Assembly: GCA_007117255.1 (NCBI GenBank)
Contig: SKGU01000020.1
Location: 1-5,880 of the forward strand
Length of the DNA stretch: 5,880 nucleotides
Direction: 5' to 3'
Source of the DNA: Natronohydrobacter sp.
Lineage (GTDB): Bacteria; Pseudomonadota; Alphaproteobacteria; Rhodobacterales; Rhodobacteraceae
This document shows positions 1 to 5,460 of the stretch, piece by piece. Position numbers and translations under genes: made by a program. The notes beneath the pieces were generated by a model, which saw nothing but the letters and a program-made list of their open reading frames with translations, did no database searches and was not told the origin of the DNA. Numbering within the stretch: the stretch's first letter is position 1; each line of letters opens with the position of its first letter.

Positions 1-123
1 GAAGTCAAGGAAGTGCAATCCGGTCAGGAATGCGGCATGGCCTTCGAGAATTACGAGGACATCCGCCCGAAAGACGTGATCGAGATTTTCGAACGCGAAG
101 AGTTCGAGCGCAAACTGAGCTAA
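1..123 (+). CDS. infB: Translation initiation factor IF-2, C-terminal end (partial)
   Basis: Frame 1 is open from the first base to the TAA at 121-123 and encodes 40 residues. They include VKEVQSGQECGMAFENY followed by DIRPKDVIEIFEREEFERKL, which is the highly conserved end of bacterial IF-2. This is the tail of domain IV (C2), the beta-barrel that binds the formyl-methionyl end of initiator tRNA. IF-2 is the cytoplasmic GTPase that brings this tRNA to the 30S subunit and promotes 50S joining. The G domain and everything upstream lie outside the window. The gene ends cleanly and a strong terminator follows 20 bases later, so it is probably the last gene of its transcript (in Proteobacteria usually the nusA-infB operon). 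The identification is confident despite the short length because this tail is distinctive. Confidence 0.93.
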   Translation, partial: EVKEVQSGQECGMAFENYEDIRPKDVIEIFEREEFERKLS

Positions 124-143
124 TTTTGACAAGAAACTATGCG

Positions 144-169
144 AAAGGGGGCCGTATGGCCCCCTTTTT
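144..169 (+). terminator. Intrinsic terminator of infB
   Basis: The arm AAAGGGGGCC (144-153) pairs perfectly with GGCCCCCTTT (158-167) around a GTAT loop. Five T residues (165-169) close the 3' side. A GC-rich stem, a tetraloop and an immediate T-run are the classical Rho-independent design. It starts 20 bases after the infB stop codon and separates infB from the downstream repressor gene. Confidence 0.92.
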
Positions 170-180
170 CCATGCCTCGA

Positions 181-204
181 TCAGACATGCTTCAGGCTGT
201 CTGA
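181..204 (+). repeat. Small inverted repeat after the infB terminator
   Basis: TCAGACA (181-187) pairs with TGTCTGA (198-204) across ten bases. Within those ten bases GC and GC can pair as well (189-190 with 196-197), leaving a TTCAG loop and one bulged T. No T-run follows, so it does not look like a second intrinsic terminator. It could be a folded 5' leader of glpR, an operator half-site pair, or chance. The sequence shows only the symmetry. Confidence 0.35.
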
Positions 205-243
205 CGATATGGTCGCGCGCTCTGGTCTTTGGGTGGGACAGTC

Positions 244-276
244 GACTTCTGCTGCCCGGCACATTAGACTTCTGCT
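244..276 (+). repeat. 10-bp direct repeat upstream of glpR, possible operator
   Basis: GACTTCTGCT occurs at 244-253 and again, identically, at 267-276. The start-to-start distance is 23 bp, close to two helical turns, so both copies would face the same side of the DNA. The second copy ends 52 bases before the glpR start codon. DeoR-family repressors often control their own gene through repeated sites, which makes an autoregulatory operator conceivable. The repeat does not resemble the E. coli GlpR operator, and I see no convincing sigma-70 promoter next to it. Function is inference only. Confidence 0.3.
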
Positions 277-328
277 CATAGCGGGTGGCGGATCACCCAT
301 GGCAATGTGAGAGAAGGGAGGCGGCGCG

Positions 329-1156
329 ATGTCGCAAGCAACGCGGCTACGCGACATTCTCATTCTGATGCGGCAGGATGGGCGGGTCTCTGTCGAAGGG
401 CTAGCCGCACGCTTCGGTGTGACCTTGCAAACAATCCGCCGCGACCTGACTGATCTGGCCGAGCAAGGCAAAGTGCAACGGGTGCATGGTGGCGCGATCC
501 TGCCTTCTGCTGTCGCAAATATCGGCTACGAGGATCGCCGCGATCTGAACGAGAAGGCCAAAGCTGCGATTGCCCAGCGCTGTGTTCAGGATATTCCCAA
601 CGGATGCTCGCTGTTTCTCAATATCGGCACGACGACAGAGGCCGTTGCGCGATCACTTTTGGGGCACAGAGATATCATGGTGCTAACCAACAATCTGAAT
701 GTGGCCAATATTCTGGTCGATAATCCCAATTGCGAAATCATCGTCGTCGGTGGGTTGCTGCGCCGGGCCGATGGCGGGCTTGTCGGCACTGTTGCAACGC
801 AGGCGATTCAGCAGTTCAAGTTCGACCTAGCTGTGATCAGTTGCTCTGCACTGGATGAAGATGGCGACATGCTTGATTACGACATTCAGGAAGTTGGGGT
901 CAGTCAGACCATCCTACGGCAAGCGAGACGCAGCTATCTGGTCGCTGATCACTCGAAATTCAGCCGCCGGGCACCTGCGCGGATCGGATCGCTGGCGCAG
1001 GTGGACGGTTTTTATACTGATGGCCCTGTTCCAACCACGCTGGCAAGTGCGTGCAAAAGCTGGGGCACAGAAGTCACGATTGCACTGGGGGGGCACAAAA
1101 ATGAGCACGAGGCATCCTCCCATGATCCAGCACTCCACAGTGTAGCAACTAAATGA
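329..1156 (+). CDS. glpR: DeoR-family transcriptional repressor, GlpR type
   Basis: This is a cytoplasmic DNA-binding repressor, probably responsive to glycerol-3-phosphate. The N-terminal winged helix-turn-helix (about residues 6-58) has the DeoR signature: VTLQTIRRDL at 31-40, then the wing ending in HGGA at 53-56. The DeoRC sugar-phosphate sensor domain follows, with NIGTTTEAV (98-106), TNNLNVAN (120-127), GGLLRRADGGLVG (141-153), and later DYDIQEV, VADHSKFSR and VDGFYTD. Several of these stretches (IPNG, TNNLNVAN, DHSKF, VDxxYTD) match what I recall of E. coli GlpR better than other DeoR paralogues. The start at 329 is supported by AAGGGAGG at 314-321, seven bases upstream. The protein has 275 residues, against about 252 for E. 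coli GlpR. The excess lies in a polar tail after residue 255, just past a run of seven G (1087-1093), where a frameshift is possible. No glpD, glpK or ugp gene is adjacent, so the regulon lies elsewhere. The family call is firm and the GlpR subtype is likely. Confidence 0.88.
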   Translation: MSQATRLRDILILMRQDGRVSVEGLAARFGVTLQTIRRDLTDLAEQGKVQRVHGGAILPSAVANIGYEDRRDLNEKAKAAIAQRCVQDIPNGCSLFLNIGTTTEAVARSLLGHRDIMVLTNNLNVANILVDNPNCEIIVVGGLLRRADGGLVGTVATQAIQQFKFDLAVISCSALDEDGDMLDYDIQEVGVSQTILRQARRSYLVADHSKFSRRAPARIGSLAQVDGFYTDGPVPTTLASACKSWGTEVTIALGGHKNEHEASSHDPALHSVATK

Positions 1157-1194
1157 GGCTGGCTTAGCTGCGCTGATGTTTCTTGCCCGGCCCC

Positions 1195-1223
1195 TTGACG
1201 TGGCCTTGTCCGACAGCCATACC
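1195..1223 (+). promoter_or_regulatory. Weak candidate promoter for trmB
   Basis: TTGACG (1195-1200) matches the -35 consensus at five of six positions. CATACC (1218-1223), 17 bases further on, matches the -10 at only three of six. It sits 25 bases before the trmB start, in the 91-base gap after glpR. The spacing is right but the -10 is poor, so read-through from glpR is an equally good explanation for trmB expression. Confidence 0.25.
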
Positions 1224-1247
1224 GCGCCCGCAACCCGGAGTGCCTGA

Positions 1248-1973
1248 ATGACATCCCCCTTTCCGCCAAGCGAAGGCCGCAATTTCTATGGCCGGATCAA
1301 AGGCAAGACCCTTCGCCCGACCCAGAAAACCCGTCTGCGCGAGGATCTGGCAGCGCTGCGTTTGCGCAATGTCAGCGAAGATGAAAACCCTGATCGCAAG
1401 CAGGTCGATCCCGCATCGTTTTTCGGTGATAATCACCCGCTCTGGCTGGAAGTGGGCTTTGGTGGCGGCGAGCATCTGGTGCATCAATGCGGTCTGAACC
1501 CGGATGTGGGCTTTATCGGCTGTGAACCTTTCATCAACGGCGTAGCCATGCTTTTGGGAAAGATTCACAAGGCGGGGGTGCAAAACCTGCGCATTCACCC
1601 GTGGGATGTGCGCGAGCTTTTTGACGTACTGCCCGACCAATGCCTTGAACGGGCCTTTCTGCTCTATCCTGATCCATGGCCCAAGGCACGCCATCACCGC
1701 CGCCGGTTTGTGACCCCGGACCATCTGGACCCGCTGGCGCGGGTGCTGAAACCGGGCGCGATCTTTCGTGTGGCGACCGACATTCCCGACTATGTGCGCC
1801 AGACGATGGAAGAGGTCCCGCCCGCAGGCTTTGACTGCCTCACACCTGATCCCGCAGATTGGGAAACCCCGTGGCAGGACTGGCTGTCCACACGGTATGA
1901 ACAAAAAGCGCTGCGTGAGGGGCGCAAGCCACATTACCTGACATTCCGACGCAATGAGGTTCCGGCGCGGTAA
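1248..1973 (+). CDS. trmB: tRNA (guanine-N7-)-methyltransferase TrmB
   Basis: TrmB transfers a methyl group from S-adenosylmethionine to N7 of guanine 46 in the variable loop of tRNAs. It is a cytoplasmic class I methyltransferase of 241 residues, a normal length for the family. The SAM-binding motif I is LEVGFGGGEHL (67-77), and GCEPF (91-95) carries the acidic residue after beta-2. The family hallmark YPDPWPKARHHRRRF is at 140-154. ATDIPDY (176-182) and the C-terminal TRYEQK (215-220) are further signatures. The N-terminal RIKGKTLRPTQ segment is also typical. The start at 1248 has GGAG (1237-1240) seven bases upstream. No terminator-like hairpin with a T-run follows the TAA at 1971-1973, so some transcription may continue into the dnaE2 control region. 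Nothing in the protein looks damaged. Confidence 0.95.
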   Translation: MTSPFPPSEGRNFYGRIKGKTLRPTQKTRLREDLAALRLRNVSEDENPDRKQVDPASFFGDNHPLWLEVGFGGGEHLVHQCGLNPDVGFIGCEPFINGVAMLLGKIHKAGVQNLRIHPWDVRELFDVLPDQCLERAFLLYPDPWPKARHHRRRFVTPDHLDPLARVLKPGAIFRVATDIPDYVRQTMEEVPPAGFDCLTPDPADWETPWQDWLSTRYEQKALREGRKPHYLTFRRNEVPAR

Positions 1974-1991
1974 CTTCAGCGCAATCTGGTA

Positions 1992-2021
1992 TTGCCCGAA
2001 TCAGATAAGAACAAATATAGA
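1992..2021 (+). promoter_or_regulatory. Candidate dnaE2 promoter overlapping the SOS box
   Basis: TTGCCC (1992-1997) is a four-of-six -35 match and TATAGA (2016-2021) a four-of-six -10 match, separated by 18 bases. The -10 lies inside the LexA box, as expected for a promoter that LexA blocks. Transcription would start near 2028, giving a leader of only about 23 bases. Each hexamer is weak alone; the position relative to the LexA site is what makes it plausible. Confidence 0.45.
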
Positions 2022-2040
2022 ACATTTGATCTTGTCTGAT
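2000..2040 (+). repeat. Interrupted inverted repeat enclosing the SOS box
   Basis: Bases 2000-2010 (ATCAGATAAGA) are complementary to 2030-2040 (TCTTGTCTGAT), with one G-T wobble and 19 bases between. The arms bracket most of the LexA box and the candidate -10. If transcription starts near 2028 the left arm is not in the dnaE2 mRNA. The symmetry would then act in DNA, or fold only in transcripts reading through from trmB. No T-run follows the right arm, so it is not an intrinsic terminator of trmB. Confidence 0.45.
2009..2023 (+). promoter_or_regulatory. LexA (SOS) box of dnaE2
   Basis: GAAC (2009-2012), seven A/T bases AAATATA (2013-2019), then GAAC (2020-2023) is an exact match to the alphaproteobacterial LexA operator GAAC-N7-GAAC (GTTC-N7-GTTC on the other strand). 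The site ends 27 bases before the dnaE2 start codon. In this class dnaE2/imuC is a known SOS gene, repressed by LexA and released when RecA filaments on damaged DNA trigger LexA self-cleavage. The match, the position and the gene identity support each other. Confidence 0.88.
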
Positions 2041-2052
2041 AGGGAATCCTAT
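2039..2052 (+). promoter_or_regulatory. Ribosome binding site and start codon of dnaE2 inside a short palindrome
   Basis: The Shine-Dalgarno sequence AGGGA (2041-2045) lies five bases before the ATG at 2051, which fixes the start. ATAGG (2039-2043) can pair with CCTAT (2048-2052) around GAAT, so a small five-pair hairpin would cover half of the Shine-Dalgarno sequence and the first two bases of the start codon. Such a hairpin could damp translation of this mutagenic polymerase. Five pairs, three of them A-T, are only marginally stable, so an effect is inference. Confidence 0.5.
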
Positions 2053-5000
2053 GTTCGACACCACCCAAGGGGGGTATGCGGAACTCTGCGTGACATCGAA
2101 TTTCACGTTCCTGCACGGGGCTTCGCATCCTGAGGAACTGGTGACACGCGCAGCGGAACTTGGGCTGCGCGCCATTGCGATCACTGATCGCAACTCACTG
2201 GCGGGCGTGGTGCGGGCGCATGTGGCGTTGCGCGAACTGACACGCGCACAGGCCGAGGCCGTCACGATCCGCTCACACCGCCAGACCGACACGTCCAGCC
2301 GTCAGACGGACCAAGGCGCGGGTCTGGCTGTGCCGGATGGCCCCCTGCCCCGGCTGGTCATTGGCGCGCGGCTGGTGCTGCGTGACAGTGCGGTAGAGTG
2401 GCTGGCCTTGCCTGTTAACCGCAATGGCTATGCGCAGCTTTCACGCCTTTTGAGTCTTGGCAAGCGCCGTGCCCCCAAAGGTGAATGCTATCTCGATCAC
2501 TCTGACCTTCTGGCTGGGGCCTCTGATATGGTGCTGATCGCACTGGCCCCGGAATCGCAGGACGGCGATGCGCAGATCCGCCAGATGGCCCGCGCCTGGC
2601 CCGGCAATTGCTATCTTGCAGCCCCCCCGCGCTATGACGGACGCGACCCAGAACGGTTGGCAAAAATCGCGCAGCAAGCCAGTCTCCTTGCCCTGCCTAT
2701 GGTCGCAGTGGGCGATGTTTTGATGCACAGTGCCCAGCGCCGCAAACTCGCCGATGTGCTGACCTGCCTGCGTACGGGGTGCACCATAGATACCCTTGGC
2801 AGCCGCGCCTTGCCCCATGCCGAAGCACGGCTGAAATCCGGTACCGAAATGGCAGGCATCTTTGCGGATTACCCGGCCGCCATACGCCGCACACTAGAAA
2901 TCGCGGATCGTTGCGCCTTCAGCCTTGATGAATTGTCCTATGACTATCCTGACGAGATCACGGATGGAGAGCCTGCCCAGATCAGGTTGGAACGGTTGGT
3001 AACGAAAGGGCTGTGGCGTCGCTTCCCACAAGGTGCCGACGCGGACACTGTTGCAAAGGTGCAAAAGGAATTGCGCATCATAGCCAATCTCGGCTTTGCC
3101 GCCTATTTTCTGACTGTGCATGACATCGTCACCTTTGCCCGCGCACGCGGTATCCTGTGTCAGGGACGCGGATCGGCGGCGAATTCGGTGATCTGCTACG
3201 CGCTCGGCATTACCGAGGTTCCGCCCAGCACGATCTCGATGGTGTTTGAACGGTTCATGTCTGAAGCGCGTGGCGAGCCACCCGATATCGATGTGGATTT
3301 CGAGCATGAACGCCGCGAGGAGGTGATTCAGCATATCTATGCTCGCTATGGGCGTGATCGTGCGGGATTAACCGCAACTGTCATCCATTTCCGATCACGC
3401 GCGGCAGTACGCGAAGTGGGCAAGGTGATGGGGCTGTCGGCGGATGTGATCTCGGCGCTGGCAAGCTCCTCAATGGGCTGGCGCTCTGGCCCGCCTGCGC
3501 CGGAACGGCTGCATGAATTGGGGCTGGACCCGGAGGAATCACGTCTGACGCAAATCACCGCGCTGATTGCAGAGATCATCGGCTTTCCACGTCATCTGTC
3601 GCAGCATGTGGGCGGGTTCGTCATTACCAAGGGGCGACTGGATGAGCTGTGTCCGATTGAAAACGCCGCGATGGAGGGGCGCACAGTCATCGAATGGGAC
3701 AAGGATGATATCAACGCGCTGGGTATCCTGAAGGTCGATGTGCTGAGCCTTGGCATGCTGACCTGTATCCGCAAATGTTTTGACCTGATCGCCGAGCACG
3801 GCGGTGCACGCTATAGCCTCGAAAATCTGCCGCGCGAAGACAGCGCAACTTATGATATGCTGTGTCGCGCCGATGCGATTGGCGTCTTTCAGGTGGAGAG
3901 CCGCGCGCAGATGAATTTCCTGCCCCGGATGCGACCCCGGTGCCTGTATGATCTGGTAATCGAAGTGGCGATTGTCCGCCCCGGCCCCATTCAGGGCGGC
4001 ATGGTGCATCCTTATATCCGCCGCCGTCAGGGCAAGGAGGTGATACATCTGCCCTCAAGCGAATTGCGCGATGTGTTGGAACGCACGCTGGGCGTGCCGC
4101 TGTTTCAGGAACAGGCGATGCAGATTGCAGTGGTCGCGGCAGGCTTCACGCCTGATGAAGCCGACCGCCTGCGCCGCTCTCTGGCCACGTTCAAGCGCAT
4201 GGGCACGATTGGCAGTTTCCGCGATCGGTTCCTGGCGGGAATGGCAGAGCGCGGCTATGAGACCAGCTTCGCCGAAGCCTGTTTCGCCCAGATTGAAGGC
4301 TTTGGCGAATATGGCTTCCCGGAATCCCACGCCGCCAGTTTCGCGCTTCTCGTCTACGCGTCAGCATGGCTTAAGCGTCATCACCCTGCGGCCTTTGCCT
4401 GTGCGCTTCTGAACTCCCAGCCGATGGGATTTTACGCACCGGCCCAGATCGTGCGCGATGCCCGCGAACACGGGGTCGAAATCCGACCCGTCTCAGTCAA
4501 TCATTCGCACTGGGACTGCACGCTGGAGCCGCGCGCCAATGGCAGCCTTGCCCTGCGGCTTGGATTTCGGCAAGTGCGCGGCATGGCGCAGGACGATGCA
4601 GACTGGATCGTAGCCGCGCGCGGCAACGGCTACCCGGATGTTGACAGCCTGTGGCGCCGCGCGGGCGTCCCTCCTGCCACACTGACCCGACTGGCCGAAG
4701 CCGATGCACTGGCAACGCTTGGTCTTGCCCGGCGCGAAGCACTGTGGGCCGTGCGCGCGCTGCGCGCGCCAAAGCCCCTGCCGCTTTTTGACACAGGACT
4801 GGAAGGCGAAGGCATCATGGAACCGGACGTGACCCTCCCCCCCCTGTCCCTGGGCGAGGCAGTGGTCGAGGATTACCTGACTCTGCGCCTATCCCTGCGG
4901 GCCCATCCAATGGAACTGTTGCGACCCCGCCTGCCCGGCCTGACGGCACATGACGGCTTGATGCAAGCACAGGGACGCGTCACGGTCTGTGGGCTGGTTA

Positions 5001-5362
5001 TCACCAGGCAACGACCTGGCACAGCGTCGGGGGTAATTTTCATCACGCTGGAAGATGAAACCGGCGTCAGCAATGTCGTGGTCTGGCCCAAAGTCTACGA
5101 GCGTCATCGTCGCGCTGTGATTGGCGGGCGGCTTCTGCGCGTCACGGGCCGGGTACAACGCGAAGGGATGGTGATCCATGTGATTGCCGAACAGATCGAG
5201 GATTGCTCAACCCTGCTGGCCGAAATGGGGCGCGGCATCATCGACCCAACGGAGGGACGCAGTGATGAGGCGCGCCGCCCCGTTCCCACACGCCAGCCGC
5301 GTTCGGTGCGCCATCCGCGCGAACAGGCCAAGCAACTTTTTCCCAGCCGCGATTTCCACTGA
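2051..5362 (+). CDS. dnaE2: Error-prone DNA polymerase III alpha subunit DnaE2 (ImuC)
   Basis: DnaE2 is the C-family polymerase used for translesion synthesis and damage-induced mutagenesis, normally with ImuA and ImuB. The 1103-residue protein is complete and of usual family length. An N-terminal PHP domain begins at YAELCVTSNFTFLHGASHPEEL (9-30), where T15 and N17 replace the His and Asp of replicative DnaE. The DnaE2 hallmark GKRRAPKGEC is at 137-146. In the palm, GRGSAANS is at 372-379 and PDIDVDF at 411-417; catalytic aspartates are D414, D416 and D563 (KVDVL). FGEYGFPESHAASF starts at 751. A helix-hairpin-helix region occupies roughly 830-905 and an OB fold 975-1051. The end, HPREQAKQLFPSRDFH (1088-1103), is typical of DnaE2, and there is no tau-binding extension. 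PLPLF (909-913), between the HhH and OB regions, resembles a sliding-clamp motif. A polar insert at about 63-97 contains RQTD twice. The gene has its own SOS box but no adjacent imuA or imuB. Confidence 0.96.
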   Translation: MFDTTQGGYAELCVTSNFTFLHGASHPEELVTRAAELGLRAIAITDRNSLAGVVRAHVALRELTRAQAEAVTIRSHRQTDTSSRQTDQGAGLAVPDGPLPRLVIGARLVLRDSAVEWLALPVNRNGYAQLSRLLSLGKRRAPKGECYLDHSDLLAGASDMVLIALAPESQDGDAQIRQMARAWPGNCYLAAPPRYDGRDPERLAKIAQQASLLALPMVAVGDVLMHSAQRRKLADVLTCLRTGCTIDTLGSRALPHAEARLKSGTEMAGIFADYPAAIRRTLEIADRCAFSLDELSYDYPDEITDGEPAQIRLERLVTKGLWRRFPQGADADTVAKVQKELRIIANLGFAAYFLTVHDIVTFARARGILCQGRGSAANSVICYALGITEVPPSTISMVFERFMSEARGEPPDIDVDFEHERREEVIQHIYARYGRDRAGLTATVIHFRSRAAVREVGKVMGLSADVISALASSSMGWRSGPPAPERLHELGLDPEESRLTQITALIAEIIGFPRHLSQHVGGFVITKGRLDELCPIENAAMEGRTVIEWDKDDINALGILKVDVLSLGMLTCIRKCFDLIAEHGGARYSLENLPREDSATYDMLCRADAIGVFQVESRAQMNFLPRMRPRCLYDLVIEVAIVRPGPIQGGMVHPYIRRRQGKEVIHLPSSELRDVLERTLGVPLFQEQAMQIAVVAAGFTPDEADRLRRSLATFKRMGTIGSFRDRFLAGMAERGYETSFAEACFAQIEGFGEYGFPESHAASFALLVYASAWLKRHHPAAFACALLNSQPMGFYAPAQIVRDAREHGVEIRPVSVNHSHWDCTLEPRANGSLALRLGFRQVRGMAQDDADWIVAARGNGYPDVDSLWRRAGVPPATLTRLAEADALATLGLARREALWAVRALRAPKPLPLFDTGLEGEGIMEPDVTLPPLSLGEAVVEDYLTLRLSLRAHPMELLRPRLPGLTAHDGLMQAQGRVTVCGLVITRQRPGTASGVIFITLEDETGVSNVVVWPKVYERHRRAVIGGRLLRVTGRVQREGMVIHVIAEQIEDCSTLLAEMGRGIIDPTEGRSDEARRPVPTRQPRSVRHPREQAKQLFPSRDFH

Positions 5363-5372
5363 GACGCCCAAC

Positions 5373-5397
5373 CTGCATGTGCCACAGGCACATGCAG
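5373..5397. terminator. Perfect 11-bp stem-loop between convergent genes
   Basis: CTGCATGTGCC (5373-5383) and GGCACATGCAG (5387-5397) are exact reverse complements around an ACA loop. It starts ten bases after the dnaE2 stop codon. Because it is symmetric it would form in transcripts from both strands and could protect or define both 3' ends. There is no T-run on either side, so it is not a standard intrinsic terminator; Rho-dependent ending with a protective hairpin is an alternative. The structure itself is certain and its role is inferred. Confidence 0.5.
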
Positions 5398-5438
5398 CGC
5401 CCGCGAGGCGTGCAAGGTCGGACGGGTGGGGCACGTCG

Positions 5439-5456
5439 AGCGGGCGCTTCCCCGCT
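5439..5456 (-). terminator. Possible stem-loop at the 3' end of the NYN ribonuclease gene
   Basis: AGCGGG (5439-5444) and CCCGCT (5451-5456) pair across six bases. On the minus strand the hairpin begins four bases after the TAG stop (5461-5463). The stem is GC-rich but no T-run follows, so it is at best an atypical terminator. It may act together with the longer stem-loop at 5373-5397. Confidence 0.3.
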
Positions 5457-5460
5457 TGCG

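Noticed and set aside
30..281. Plus-strand open frame of 83 codons overlapping infB and the terminator
   Set aside because: It starts out of frame within the infB tail and reads straight through the terminator hairpin; arginine-rich without family resemblance.
283..298. GGGTG-N6-CACCC inverted repeat just upstream of the glpR ribosome binding site
   Set aside because: Five pairs with a six-base loop are common by chance in GC-rich DNA, and the hairpin does not cover the Shine-Dalgarno sequence.
1157..1247. Possible terminator or small gene between glpR and trmB
   Set aside because: No hairpin followed by a T-run and no short frame with a ribosome binding site is visible; only a weak promoter candidate could be noted.
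1164..1934. Open frame of 256 codons on the minus strand across trmB
   Set aside because: It lies antisense to trmB, whose family motifs are unmistakable. Its translation is rich in His, Arg, Gln and Cys and has no recognisable domain, which is typical of a mirror frame in GC-rich coding DNA.
3539..4048. Minus-strand open frame of 169 codons inside dnaE2
   Set aside because: It covers the palm domain of DnaE2 and shows no motif of its own; a coding shadow.
4750..4770. GCGCGC-rich repeated segment in dnaE2
   Set aside because: It encodes VRALRAP with ordinary GC-rich codons; no sign of a functional repeat.
4837..4844. Run of eight C in dnaE2 as a possible frameshift site
   Set aside because: The reading frame on both sides continues as normal DnaE2 sequence into the expected OB fold and C-terminus, so no frame problem is indicated.
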